This document shows positions 9,464-17,922 of a stretch of 64,000 nucleotides of DNA, one piece after another. Made by a program: the position numbers and the translations under genes. The DNA is from Roseinatronobacter sp. S2. GTDB taxonomy: Bacteria > Pseudomonadota > Alphaproteobacteria > Rhodobacterales > Rhodobacteraceae. Each line of letters opens with the position of its first letter. Positions within the stretch are counted from its first letter, which is position 1. Under the pieces are notes generated by a model. That model was not told the DNA's origin, did no database searches, and saw only the letters and a list, made by a program, of their open reading frames with translations. The stretch is taken from the NCBI RefSeq assembly GCF_029581395.1, contig NZ_CP121113.1, forward strand, positions 3,096,001-3,160,000, read 5' to 3'.

Positions 9464-9993
9464 CAGATCTGGGCGATGTCATAACCCGCAGCCATGTAAA
9501 AGGCGATGCCCCGTCGGTGGCAGTCTATTCCCCGTGCGAGGCGTTTCGCTACCTGTTAACCCGCGAATGGGAACCCGACGCAGGGCGGGTGCTGTTTGTC
9601 ATGCTGAACCCGTCAACCGCCACCGAAGTGCAAAACGACCCCACTGTAGAACGTTGCGAACGCCGTGCCCGCACGCTGGGTTTCGGGGCCTTCCGGGTGT
9701 GCAACATCTTCGGGTTTCGTGCCACTGATCCGCGCATCATGCGCGCCGCGCCCGACCCTACGGGGCCGCTAAATGATGCGGCCATCGCGCAAAGCGCACT
9801 ATGGGCCGACAAGATAATATGCGCATGGGGCACGCATGGCGCGCACCTTGGCCGCGGCGCGCAGGTAGAGGCGTTGTTGCGCGCCACCGGACGGGGCTTG
9901 TGGCACCTTGGCCTAAGCAAAGCAGGCCACCCGAAACACCCGCTTTATATAGGATACAGCGTTCAGCCGACCCCGTGGCGGCCTGCGACATAG
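9460..9993 (+). CDS. DUF1643 family protein
   Basis: This 177-residue cytoplasmic protein has an ATG that overlaps the truB stop by four bases (ATGA). The family core is easy to see: [20 protein letters not shown] at about 46-65, then [32 protein letters not shown], and a [20 protein letters not shown] end. DUF1643 proteins are widespread in bacteria and phages and have no settled function. Translational coupling to truB suggests co-expression only; I do not infer a role in tRNA modification from it. Confidence 0.85.
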   Translation: MTDLGDVITRSHVKGDAPSVAVYSPCEAFRYLLTREWEPDAGRVLFVMLNPSTATEVQNDPTVERCERRARTLGFGAFRVCNIFGFRATDPRIMRAAPDPTGPLNDAAIAQSALWADKIICAWGTHGAHLGRGAQVEALLRATGRGLWHLGLSKAGHPKHPLYIGYSVQPTPWRPAT

Positions 9994-10018
9994 CGCAAGG
10001 CCGCGCCGCCTGCCATGT

Positions 10019-10489
10019 TCAGGGAAAGGCTTCCAGGTGAAGGGTTGCCATACAGGCGTCGGGGCCAAATGTTCCGGCCCATATATCGTAACGGCCTGCC
10101 TGCGCAGAACGCAAGCGAATAACCGGGTCCAGGCCCTCATCGTCATCATTGAACAACCATGCTGCACCGGGCGTATTGATCAGCAAGACAGTATCGCAGC
10201 CATCGTCAGCGGTGATCTTGAAGCGGATCTTACGGTCCTTGGCATTGCTGCTTAGATATACATGGAAATCCGGCTGGCGCGCCACGAATCCCACGCCGTC
10301 AAACTGCGAACAATTCCACAAGCTCAGGTTTCCGCCCGCAGTCACACCATGGCTGCGTTCAGACCAAAGATCATCTTCGCTGTAGCTTAGGTCTTTTCCG
10401 GCCGGAAGCGTAAAATCGGGGCATTGCGTGGCCGCAGCCCCCAAAGGCGCAAGCGCCAGCGCGACAGTCGCGGCAATTATGAAACGCAT
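10019..10489 (-). CDS. Small secreted protein of unknown function
   Basis: This 156-residue protein begins with a signal peptide (MRFIIAATVALALAPLGAAA, then TQCPDF). A GGGGGA lies just upstream of the ATG. The mature part has four cysteines: QCPDF, LWNCSQF, DDGCDTV and PDACMAT. It looks all-beta, ending in GRYDIWAGTFGPDACMATLH, which resembles the strand pattern of bacterial pre-peptidase C-terminal (PPC) domains. I do not recognise the family. It is convergent with the DUF1643 gene and lies downstream of irr, separated by 117 bp with no clear signal. Confidence 0.7.
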   Translation of the reverse strand: MRFIIAATVALALAPLGAAATQCPDFTLPAGKDLSYSEDDLWSERSHGVTAGGNLSLWNCSQFDGVGFVARQPDFHVYLSSNAKDRKIRFKITADDGCDTVLLINTPGAAWLFNDDDEGLDPVIRLRSAQAGRYDIWAGTFGPDACMATLHLEAFP

Positions 10490-10606
10490 CTATTCCCCCA
10501 AAACGGCAAAGAACCTGCGCCTGAACTGTTCCCAAAACACTGATTGAAGGAACGACAAGTTCACAACCGCTGATGCTGTGCAAGACCGCAGACCTGGCAG
10601 ATGCGC

Positions 10607-11044
10607 CTATTTGCGTCGCAGCCTGATAACCACATCCACCCGAGAGATTTCTGCCCCTTCAGGGGCGGCAGGCAGTCGGGAAAAGGCCACCTCGCCGGAC
10701 GGGGCGTCGGTCAGTTGCTGGCTGTCTTCCCAGAAATAATGCGGATGCTCTTCCACGCAGGTGTCGAAATAGGACCGCGTTGCATCCACGGTGATTTCGT
10801 TCATCAATCCTGCATCACAAAACGCGCGCAGGGTGTTGTATACTGTCGCAAGCGAAACCGATTCCCCGCTTTCCTTTACAGCAAGAAACAGGCTTTCGGC
10901 GGTAACGTGCCGGTCGTGCCCGTCCCCCACCAGTAAACCTGCCAGTGACAGCCGCTGTCGCGTGGGCCGAACCCCTGCGCGGGCAAGCCAGTCTGCCCCG
11001 GTACTTAGGGCGTCATCATTAAGTTGTGCAAAATCCGTATCCAT
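10607..11044 (-). CDS. irr: Fur-family transcriptional regulator Irr
   Basis: Irr is the alphaproteobacterial Fur-family regulator that controls heme and iron genes and is destabilised by heme. From the ATG at 11044 it has 145 residues. The winged-helix part has WLARAGVRPTRQRLSLAGLL and SVSLATVYNTLRAFCDAGL. The Irr-type dimerisation region shows ATRSYFDTCVEEHPHYFWED with the characteristic HPH. The open frame extends further upstream without support. It is divergent from fabA-fabB-fabI, and a 20-bp palindrome lies 27 bp upstream of the ATG. The irr-fab neighbourhood is, to my knowledge, recurrent in this family of bacteria. Confidence 0.9.
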   Translation of the reverse strand: MDTDFAQLNDDALSTGADWLARAGVRPTRQRLSLAGLLVGDGHDRHVTAESLFLAVKESGESVSLATVYNTLRAFCDAGLMNEITVDATRSYFDTCVEEHPHYFWEDSQQLTDAPSGEVAFSRLPAAPEGAEISRVDVVIRLRRK

Positions 11045-11070
11045 AGGGTGTATATAGAGCTTGTTGCACA

Positions 11071-11090
11071 TGAATTTCAAATGAAATTCA
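11071..11090. promoter_or_regulatory. 20-bp palindrome between irr and fabA
   Basis: TGAATTTCA-AA-TGAAATTCA is a perfect inverted repeat with 9-bp arms and a 2-bp centre. On the minus strand it overlaps a TTGAAA that lies 18 bp from TATATA, a plausible -35/-10 pair for irr. It is well placed to act as an operator for irr, fabA or both. It does not match the Irr ICE consensus as I know it (TTTAGAA-N3-TTCTAAA) or the RirA iron-rhodo box. Confidence 0.65.
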
Positions 11091-11180
11091 CTTGGCCGGC
11101 CCGCAATCTGTCGTGATGCGCGGGCTTGCATGACTTTGCGGCACGGTGCTAGAGGAAGAAAAGCCATGCAGGAGAATTTC

Positions 11181-11690
11181 ATGTCCCAGTTTCCGACATC
11201 CTTTGACAAAGAGGGCCTGTTGGCCTGCGCACGCGGTGAATTGTTCGGACCGGGCAATGCGCAACTGCCTGCGCCACCAATGCTGATGATGGACCGGATC
11301 ACCGAAATCTCTGGCGATGGGGGCGCGCATGGCAAGGGCCATGTGGTGGCGGAATTCGACATCACGCCCGACCTGTGGTTTTTTGACTGCCACTTTCCCG
11401 GCAATCCGATCATGCCCGGTTGCCTTGGGCTTGACGGCTTGTGGCAACTGACCGGGTTCAATCTGGGCTGGCGCGGCTGGCAAGGGCGCGGCTATGCGCT
11501 GGGTGTGGGTGAAGTCAAACTGACAGGCATGGTCCGCCCTGACCGCAAGATGCTGACCTACAAGGTAGATTTCACCAAGGCCGTGCAAACGCGGCGCCTG
11601 ACCATGGGCGTTGCCGATGGCATTGTCGAAGCGGATGGCGATGTCATCTATATGGTCAAGGATATGAAAGTCGCGCTGTCGGAAAGCTGA
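11181..11690 (+). CDS. fabA: 3-hydroxydecanoyl-ACP dehydratase/isomerase FabA
   Basis: FabA dehydrates 3-hydroxydecanoyl-ACP and isomerises the trans-2 to the cis-3 product, the branch point to unsaturated fatty acids. It has 169 residues from the ATG at 11181, preceded by AGGAG; an in-frame ATG at 11166 is an alternative. The hot-dog active site shows [20 protein letters not shown], with the catalytic His and Asp, and [12 protein letters not shown] lies near the N-terminus. It is followed 41 bp later by fabB and then fabI, a complete unsaturated-chain module. Confidence 0.97.
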   Translation: MSQFPTSFDKEGLLACARGELFGPGNAQLPAPPMLMMDRITEISGDGGAHGKGHVVAEFDITPDLWFFDCHFPGNPIMPGCLGLDGLWQLTGFNLGWRGWQGRGYALGVGEVKLTGMVRPDRKMLTYKVDFTKAVQTRRLTMGVADGIVEADGDVIYMVKDMKVALSES

Positions 11691-11731
11691 AGCGCCAATC
11701 CAACAACAGGCCAACAACAGGGAGGACGCCC

Positions 11732-12961
11732 ATGCGTCGCGTTGTCATTACCGGGCTGGGGATCATCTCGCCCATCGGGAATTCTACGGATGAAGTTGCG
11801 GCCAGCCTGCGCGCGGGCCGGTCGGGCATTGTCTTTGCGCCCGAATATGCCGAACACGGGTTTCGCAGCCAGATTCACGGCATGCCACAAATCACGCTGG
11901 AAGATCATATCGACAAGCGCAACCTGCGCTTTATGGGGCCGGGTGCGGCTTATAACTTCCTGTCGATGGAACAGGCCATTGCCGATTCCGGTCTGGAAGA
12001 CAGCGATGTGTCAAATGAACGCACCGGCCTGATCATGGGGTCGGGCGGTCCATCCACGTCCAATCTGTTTCAGGCGCACAAGATTGTTATCGAAAAAGGC
12101 AGCCCCAAGCGTATGGGGCCATTCATGGTGACGCGCGGCATGTCGTCCACGAATTCCGCCTGTCTGGCCACCCCGTTCAAGATCAAGGGTGTGAACTATT
12201 CCATCACGTCCGCGTGCTCGACTTCGGCGCATTGCATCGGCAACGCGACAGAGCTTATCCAGATGGGCAAGCAGGACGTGATTTTTGCAGGTGGCGGCGA
12301 AGAATTGGACTGGACGCTGTCTTGTCTGTTTGACGCGATGGGCGCCATGTCGTCGAAATACAATGACGCCCCCGATACGGCCGCGCGCGCATTTGATGCC
12401 ACGCGCGACGGGTTCGTGATTGGCGGCGGTGGCGGCGTTGTCGTGCTGGAAGAACTGGAACATGCCAGGGCGCGCGGCGCAAAAATCTATGCCGAGGTGA
12501 CAGGCTACGGCGCCACATCCGACGGGTATGACATGGTCGCCCCATCGGGCGAGGGCGGCGAGCGGTCCATGCGGCTGGCACTGTCCACCCTGCCGCAGGG
12601 GCGCAAGGTCAGCTATATCAACGCGCACGGAACATCGACCCCCGCAGGCGACGTGACCGAAGTCGAAGCCATCCGCCGCATTTACGGTGAAGGAAACGTG
12701 CCCCCCATATCATCGACCAAATCCCTGACAGGCCACAGCCTTGGGGCGACAGGTGTGCAGGAAGCGATTTATTCGCTGCTGATGATGCAGGGCCGGTTCA
12801 TTGCCGCATCGGCCAATGTCACCCAGCTTGACCCTGCCATTCAGGACGGGGAAATTGCAACCAAGCTGGTCGAGGATGTGGAACTGGATTCCGTGCTGTC
12901 CAACAGCTTCGGATTTGGCGGAACCAACGCGACACTTATCATGAGTGCGATGCGTGACTGA
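11732..12961 (+). CDS. fabB: 3-oxoacyl-ACP synthase I FabB
   Basis: FabB is the condensing enzyme that elongates the cis-3 product of FabA. It has 409 residues with a strong GGGAGG site before the ATG. The catalytic cysteine is in [13 protein letters not shown], and the two histidines are in [11 protein letters not shown] and [12 protein letters not shown]. The glycine-rich C-terminal motif is [14 protein letters not shown]. It is co-transcribed with fabA (41 bp upstream) and fabI (10 bp downstream). Confidence 0.97.
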   Translation: MRRVVITGLGIISPIGNSTDEVAASLRAGRSGIVFAPEYAEHGFRSQIHGMPQITLEDHIDKRNLRFMGPGAAYNFLSMEQAIADSGLEDSDVSNERTGLIMGSGGPSTSNLFQAHKIVIEKGSPKRMGPFMVTRGMSSTNSACLATPFKIKGVNYSITSACSTSAHCIGNATELIQMGKQDVIFAGGGEELDWTLSCLFDAMGAMSSKYNDAPDTAARAFDATRDGFVIGGGGGVVVLEELEHARARGAKIYAEVTGYGATSDGYDMVAPSGEGGERSMRLALSTLPQGRKVSYINAHGTSTPAGDVTEVEAIRRIYGEGNVPPISSTKSLTGHSLGATGVQEAIYSLLMMQGRFIAASANVTQLDPAIQDGEIATKLVEDVELDSVLSNSFGFGGTNATLIMSAMRD

Positions 12962-12971
12962 GGGGCATTCG

Positions 12972-13760
12972 ATGGCGGGATTGATGGCTGGCAAACGCGG
13001 TCTGGTGATGGGCGTTGCCAATGAACGCTCCATCGCGTGGGGCATTGCCAAGGCGATGGCCGGTCAGGGCGCGGAACTTGCCTTCTCATATCAGGGAGAG
13101 GCATTTGGCAAACGCGTCGAACCGCTTGCGGCCTCGCTCGGGTCCGACATTCTGGTGGATGTCGATGTCACGAATGAAGCATCGCTTGATGCCTGTTTCG
13201 ATGTGTTGAAATCCCGCTGGGGAAGCATGGATTTTCTGGTCCATGCCATCGCGTTTTCCGACAAGACCGAACTGACAGGCCGGTTCCGCGACACCAGCCG
13301 CGCCAATTTCAAGCATTCGCTGGAAATAAGCTGTTACAGCTTCATCGATCTGGGGCGGCGCGCATCCGAGTTGATGCCCAATGGCGGCACGCTGCTGACA
13401 CTGACCTTTCAGGGGTCCAACACAGTGACACCGTTTTACAACGTCATGGGCGTGGCGAAGGCCGCGCTGGAAAGTTCGGTGCGCTATCTGGCCAATGATC
13501 TGGGTCCAGAAGGTATTCGCGTGAATGCCATCAGCCCCGGCCCGATGAAAACCCTTGCCGGTGCGGCCATCGGGGGCGCGCGCAAAACCTATCGTCACGC
13601 CGAAACCAACGCCCCCCTGCGCAGCAATGCAACACTGGAAAGCGTGGGCGGCACAGCGGTCTATCTGGCATCCGATTACGGGGCTTTCACCACGGGCGAG
13701 ATCATCCATGTCGATGGCGGTTATCATGTGATGGGCATGCCGCAGGTCGACAATATCTGA
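12972..13760 (+). CDS. fabI: Enoyl-ACP reductase FabI
   Basis: FabI is the NADH-dependent reductase that completes each elongation cycle. It has 262 residues from the ATG at 12972, after a GAGGGG. The GVANERSIAWGIAKAM cofactor motif, Tyr156 and Lys163 (YNVMGVAK) align residue for residue with E. coli FabI. Position 146, Tyr in E. coli, is Phe here (LTLTFQGSNTVTPFY). The C-terminal GEIIHVDGGYHVMGM is typical. Clustering with fabA-fabB is an alphaproteobacterial arrangement. A second fabI may exist elsewhere in the genome. The operon ends at a hairpin terminator. Confidence 0.95.
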   Translation: MAGLMAGKRGLVMGVANERSIAWGIAKAMAGQGAELAFSYQGEAFGKRVEPLAASLGSDILVDVDVTNEASLDACFDVLKSRWGSMDFLVHAIAFSDKTELTGRFRDTSRANFKHSLEISCYSFIDLGRRASELMPNGGTLLTLTFQGSNTVTPFYNVMGVAKAALESSVRYLANDLGPEGIRVNAISPGPMKTLAGAAIGGARKTYRHAETNAPLRSNATLESVGGTAVYLASDYGAFTTGEIIHVDGGYHVMGMPQVDNI

Positions 13761-13786
13761 CGACGCATATGGCATATCATTCAGGG

Positions 13787-13813
13787 AAAAGGGGGCAGTC
13801 TGCCCCCCTTTTT
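13787..13813. terminator. Bidirectional terminator between fabI and crcB
   Basis: An A-tract is followed by GGGGGCA-GTC-TGCCCCC and a T-tract (stem 13791-13797 with 13801-13807). It lies between the converging fabI and crcB genes and has A- and T-runs on both sides, so it can serve both strands. Confidence 0.9.
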
Positions 13814-13838
13814 CGTGGGCCGTTCCGCACCACCGCCG

Positions 13839-14213
13839 TCATCTGGTGGCTGAATTGCGCCCCATGCCCAGCCGATACCCTGCGGCTGTCGCACCGACCC
13901 ACAACACCAGCGACACCGTGCCATAGGCCAGTGCAGCAACTGCCCCGGTTTCCAGCAAAACCAGAACTTCAAACGAGAATAGCGAGAAGGTCGTGAACCC
14001 GCCGCAAAACCCCGTCATCAGAAATGCGGTCGCAATGGGGCGCAGTGTGCGGGTTGCCAGATAGCCGATAAGCGCGGCACCCAGAACATTTGCCGCCAGC
14101 GTCGCAATATAGGCCGCATCCGGCAGCAGGTGCAGCGCGGCCAGACTTAACGCTATGCGCGCACCCGTGCCCACGGCCCCGCCAATGCCCACCGCCAGAA
14201 GTGTGCCCCGCAT
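13839..14213 (-). CDS. crcB: Fluoride channel CrcB/Fluc, second copy
   Basis: This 124-residue small membrane protein has four predicted helices and exports fluoride as part of a dual-topology dimer. The ATG at 14213 lies two bases after the stop of the first copy. The family core TGFCGGFTTFSLFSFEVLVL is at about 68-87, and NVLGAALIGY supplies the conserved Asn. Tandem crcB genes normally encode a heterodimer with the two subunits in opposite orientation. No crcB-type fluoride riboswitch is visible upstream of the pair. Confidence 0.9.
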   Translation of the reverse strand: MRGTLLAVGIGGAVGTGARIALSLAALHLLPDAAYIATLAANVLGAALIGYLATRTLRPIATAFLMTGFCGGFTTFSLFSFEVLVLLETGAVAALAYGTVSLVLWVGATAAGYRLGMGRNSATR

Positions 14214-14215
14214 CC

Positions 14216-14647
14216 TCAGCCCCCCCAGACGGCCGGGGACAACAGCCATGCCCCCAGAACCACGCCCAGCCCCGCCACGACCGGACCGGATACCGCAGAC
14301 CCCAGCGCATTCGCACAAGCCGCGCGCCGGTCCCCTGCCTGCCATAGCGTCAGAGTTTGCAGCGCAAGCGTCGAAACGGTGGTATAGCCCCCCAGAACGC
14401 CAAGCATGAAAACCGCAAGCACCGGGGGCGTGCCCGCCGCAATTGCAGATAACGGCGCGCCGTCTGACCGCGCCAGCAACGCGCCAGATGCCAGCCCCAG
14501 CATGGCGCTTCCCGACAGGTTCACGACCAGCGTGCCCCAAGCCAGATGCACGCGACGTGCAATCCAGGACGACAGCGTTGCGCGCGCCATCGCCCCCAGC
14601 CCGCCACCTGCGGCAATCGAAACGAAAAGGGTCAAATCAGGGTGCAT
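14216..14647 (-). CDS. crcB: Fluoride channel CrcB/Fluc, first copy
   Basis: This 143-residue paralogue of the following gene has four predicted helices. It begins MHPDLTLFVSIAAGGGLGAMAR and contains WGTLVVNLSGSAMLG. The channel motif is GVLGGYTTVSTLALQT, which departs from the usual GGFTTFS more than the second copy does. The ATG at 14647 sits inside a perfect 11-bp stem, with the best ribosome-binding-like bases (CAGG) in its loop. A TTG two codons upstream is an alternative. It follows the ABC permease gene by 45 bp on the same strand, so it may share its transcript. Confidence 0.88.
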   Translation of the reverse strand: MHPDLTLFVSIAAGGGLGAMARATLSSWIARRVHLAWGTLVVNLSGSAMLGLASGALLARSDGAPLSAIAAGTPPVLAVFMLGVLGGYTTVSTLALQTLTLWQAGDRRAACANALGSAVSGPVVAGLGVVLGAWLLSPAVWGG

Positions 14648-14674
14648 GGGCAAGCTATAACCTGCTTGCCCATG
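14645..14674 (-). promoter_or_regulatory. Stem-loop enclosing the crcB start codon
   Basis: CATGGGCAAGC (14645-14655) and GCTTGCCCATG (14664-14674) are perfect 11-bp inverted arms around an 8-base loop. In the minus-strand mRNA the 3' arm ends exactly with the AUG start codon of the first crcB gene, and the loop holds AGGUUAUA. The hairpin begins 18 bases after the ABC permease stop. It could block translation until opened, or act as a U-less terminator or processing site. Confidence 0.6.
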
Positions 14675-14692
14675 GGTTGGAATACATCCGGT

Positions 14693-17224
14693 TCAGTCCT
14701 GCGCGCGCAAAATCTGTGCAGGACGCACGGCAAGCGGACGCAGCGCAAAGGCAAGCCCCGCCAGCAATGTGGCCAGAACACCGCCTGCGATAACCGCAAG
14801 TGCTGGCAGCCACTCGAACTGATAGCTGGCCTCCATCACAAAGCGCATCACGGCCCAACTGGACAGCGCACCAGCCCCAAGCGCCACACTGCCCGCCGCA
14901 GCCCCCATCAGCGCAGAGCGCAGCGCGAAACTGGCCAGAATACCGCGACGCGACGCGCCAAGGGTTTTCATGACAGCCGCTTCGAACACACGCGCGCGTT
15001 CCCCTGCTGCTGCCGCCCCGATCAGCACGACAAACCCTGTCAGCAACGTGGCAAGTGCCGCAAAACTGGTGGCCGTGGCCATTGTGGACAGCGCTTCGGT
15101 CACGCGTTCTGCCGCTTCGCGCACGCGGATCGCGGTGATATTGGGATACATATTGGACAGATCGCGCAAAATCGCGCCTTCAGCCGCTTCCAGCGCATAG
15201 ACCGTGGCAATATGGGTATGCGGGGCTGCGCGAATGGGGTCGGGGGTCATGACCATGACGAACCCGATACCGCCGGTGGAAAAATCCACCTCTCGCAGAT
15301 TAGCGATTTCGGCGGTGATGTCGCGGCCAAGAACGTTGATGGTCACAGTGTCACCGACACCCAACCCCAGATCAGCGGCCTGTTCGGCCCCGAAACTGAC
15401 AAGCGGCGGGCCGGAATAGTCCGCGTCCCACCACGCGCCCGCGGTCAGGCGTGTGCCTTCGGGCGGGGTGGCGGAATAGGTTATGCCGCGGTCGCCGCGC
15501 AGCACCCAATGCCCCGCCGCCGGATGGTCGCGCGATGGAATGCCGTTCAGTTCTGTGACAACGGCGCGCAGCATGGGCGCGGTTTCAACGCGGTCCACAT
15601 TGTCATCGCGGTCCAGCCGTTCCAGAAAACCGTCCAGCTGCGTGTTCTGGATGTCCAGAAAGAAATAGCTGGGCGCGCGGTCTGGCAAATCCGTAGAAAT
15701 CGCGCGGCGCAGATTATTGTCAATCTGGCCCACTGCGGCAAGCACCGTCAGGCCCAGCCCCAGCGACAGAATGACAGCCCCTGCCCCTTCGCGCGGGTTG
15801 CCAATCGCGCCCATGGCCATGCGCAGCGCCGTGTGCCCGCGCAAGCTGCGCGACCGCGCGGCGCGGCGCGCAAGCGCACGCACGGCCCACGCGGCCAGTG
15901 CAAGCACGCCCAATGCGCCAAGCACCCCGCCTGCGGTTGCGAAAGCCAGCATCGGCACCGCCGCGAATGCGGCCGCTATCGCCACCAGCCCCCCCACCAA
16001 CGCCAGTGTGACCAGCATATAGGGCCAGCGCGGCCAGCCTTGCGCATTTTCATCAACCCCGCGAAAGATAACCGCCGCACGCACATTTTCAGTGCGCGCC
16101 AGCGGCCACAGCGTGAATATCAACGCCGTCAGCGCGCCGTAAATCGCAGCCTCGATCAGTGCCTTCGGGTGCAGGCCGATATGCAGGTCTACAGGCAGTT
16201 GATCCGCAACCAAAGGGGCCACAGCAAAGGGCACGACCGCCCCCAAGGCAAGGCCCAGCGCAAGGCCCAGCGCAGTCAGAACCCCGATCTGCATCAGATA
16301 GACCGCAAGGATGGTGCGACTTTCGGCACCAAGGGTTTTCAGTGTGGCAATCACATTGGTCTTGCCGTCCAGATAGGTGCGCACCGCCGCAGATACGCCC
16401 ACCCCGCCCACGGCCAGACCGGCCAGACCGACCAGCACAAGGAAGGATGACACGCGTTCAATCACGCGCTGAACCTGTGGCGCCGCATTGCGGCTGTCAC
16501 GCCAGCGCACGCCAGCGCCATCAAACTGGCTGTTCACGGCAGCCCGCGCCTGATCCAGATCGCGCCCGTCCAGAAGCAGGCGATAGTTCACTTCGTATAG
16601 CGTGCCGGGGCCAAGCAATCCCGCATCCTGCAACGCGTCGGATTTGACAATCGTGCGCGGGCCAAAGCCGAAATTCGCACCCATCCCGTCGGGTTCGCGG
16701 GTCAGATGCGCTGTCAGGCGAAATTCCTGAACACCAAGGCGGAACACATCGCCAAGTTGCAGATCCAGCCGTTCGGCCAGAATACGTTCCATCACACCAC
16801 CGGGCAGGCCATCTTGCACGGCCAATGCCTGTTCCAACGGGATTTCAGGGTCAAGCCCGACGGCACCTACCAGCGGATAGGCCGCATCAACCCCCTTGAC
16901 CTGGGTGACAGACCGTTCGGCGCTGTCACCCTGTCCGGCCACAGCCATGGACCGGAAATCAACCGCTTCGGACACCGCGCCCGCGAACCCGTCGATCCAG
17001 TCGCGTTCCTGCGGTGTTGCAAAACGGTAGGTCATGCGCAATTCCGCATCGCCCCCCAGAAGCGTGGCCCCTTCGCGCGCAAGCCCGTCGTCAATCGCGC
17101 CACGCACGGACCCGACAGCCGCAATCGCGCCCACACCCAATGCAAGGCAGGCCAGAAACACCCAAAACCCGCGCAAGCCGCCGCGCAATTCGCGCCGCGC
17201 AATCGCCCATGCCACGCGCATCAT
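14693..17224 (-). CDS. ABC transporter permease, FtsX/YbbP type
   Basis: This 843-residue inner-membrane protein has an N-terminal anchor (FWVFLACLALGVGAIAAVGS), a large periplasmic MacB-PCD-like region, a first FtsX block at about 260-400, a second periplasmic segment, and a C-terminal FtsX block at about 715-840. This double-FtsX layout matches the YbbP/LolE-related exporters that pair with a YbbA-like ATPase. Its start (ATGATG) overlaps the ATPase stop by four bases. The arylesterase across the divergent start belongs to the TesA family, and the ybbA-ybbP-tesA arrangement is conserved in proteobacteria. The substrate is not known. Confidence 0.88.
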   Translation of the reverse strand: MMRVAWAIARRELRGGLRGFWVFLACLALGVGAIAAVGSVRGAIDDGLAREGATLLGGDAELRMTYRFATPQERDWIDGFAGAVSEAVDFRSMAVAGQGDSAERSVTQVKGVDAAYPLVGAVGLDPEIPLEQALAVQDGLPGGVMERILAERLDLQLGDVFRLGVQEFRLTAHLTREPDGMGANFGFGPRTIVKSDALQDAGLLGPGTLYEVNYRLLLDGRDLDQARAAVNSQFDGAGVRWRDSRNAAPQVQRVIERVSSFLVLVGLAGLAVGGVGVSAAVRTYLDGKTNVIATLKTLGAESRTILAVYLMQIGVLTALGLALGLALGAVVPFAVAPLVADQLPVDLHIGLHPKALIEAAIYGALTALIFTLWPLARTENVRAAVIFRGVDENAQGWPRWPYMLVTLALVGGLVAIAAAFAAVPMLAFATAGGVLGALGVLALAAWAVRALARRAARSRSLRGHTALRMAMGAIGNPREGAGAVILSLGLGLTVLAAVGQIDNNLRRAISTDLPDRAPSYFFLDIQNTQLDGFLERLDRDDNVDRVETAPMLRAVVTELNGIPSRDHPAAGHWVLRGDRGITYSATPPEGTRLTAGAWWDADYSGPPLVSFGAEQAADLGLGVGDTVTINVLGRDITAEIANLREVDFSTGGIGFVMVMTPDPIRAAPHTHIATVYALEAAEGAILRDLSNMYPNITAIRVREAAERVTEALSTMATATSFAALATLLTGFVVLIGAAAAGERARVFEAAVMKTLGASRRGILASFALRSALMGAAAGSVALGAGALSSWAVMRFVMEASYQFEWLPALAVIAGGVLATLLAGLAFALRPLAVRPAQILRAQD

Positions 17225-17922
17225 TCGGCGGCCCTTGCAGTTGCGCGGTCTTCACCTTCAATGCGGCCATCGGCCAGACGGATGACACGGTCGCAGCGCG
17301 CGGCAAGTTCGGGCGCATGGGTCACAAGGATCAGCGTGGCCCCATGCCTGTCGCGCAGGCCAAACAGCATTTCCATAATCGCCTGCCCGTTCACCCCGTC
17401 CAGATTGCCGGTCGGTTCATCCGCCAGCAATATTTCAGGGCGCGGGGCCGCAGCGCGCGCCAGTGCGACGCGCTGCTGCTCGCCGCCCGACATTTGCGCG
17501 GGGTAATGGTCCATCCGGTGGCCCAGACCAACGGCGCGCAATTCCTCTTCTGCGCGTTCAAACGCATCGCGCTTTCCGGCCAGTTCCAAGGGCGTGGCAA
17601 CATTTTCCAGCGCGGTCATTGTCGGGATCAGGTGGAAAGACTGGAACACAACCCCCATATGTGACCTGCGAAACCGGGCAAGGGCGTCTTCGTTCAGCGC
17701 GGTCAGATCATGGCCAAGGGCCGAAACCTGACCGGCAGTCGCACGTTCCAGCCCGCCCATAAGCATCAGGAGGGATGATTTGCCAGACCCAGAAGGCCCG
17801 ACCAGACCAAGGGTTTCCCCGCGCGTGACATCCAGTGTGATACCGCGCAAAATCTCGACCGGCCCGGCATTGCCTTGCAGGGTCAACCCCGTATCCTTGA
17901 GCGAGAGAATAATGTCAGTCAT
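17221..17922 (-). CDS. ABC transporter ATP-binding protein, YbbA type
   Basis: This 233-residue ATPase energises the permease encoded directly downstream. Walker A is GPSGSGKSSLL, the signature is MSGGEQQRVALA, and Walker B is EILLADEPTGNLD with a downstream switch His (VTHAPEL). The ATG at 17922 is chosen because MTDIILSLKDTG aligns with family N-termini; the longer frame reaches into the arylesterase gene and is not credible. Its start codon region overlaps that of the divergent arylesterase by 11 bp. Confidence 0.9.
   Translation of the reverse strand: MTDIILSLKDTGLTLQGNAGPVEILRGITLDVTRGETLGLVGPSGSGKSSLLMLMGGLERATAGQVSALGHDLTALNEDALARFRRSHMGVVFQSFHLIPTMTALENVATPLELAGKRDAFERAEEELRAVGLGHRMDHYPAQMSGGEQQRVALARAAAPRPEILLADEPTGNLDGVNGQAIMEMLFGLRDRHGATLILVTHAPELAARCDRVIRLADGRIEGEDRATARAAE

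Noticed and set aside
14648..14692. crcB-type fluoride riboswitch before the tandem channel genes
   Set aside because: Only 45 bp separate the ABC permease stop from the crcB start, and the sequence is a simple inverted repeat without the pseudoknot layout of that class.
14546..16450. 634-codon plus-strand open frame
   Set aside because: It is the antisense shadow of the ABC permease: rich in Arg, His and Gln, without domain signatures or a start site.
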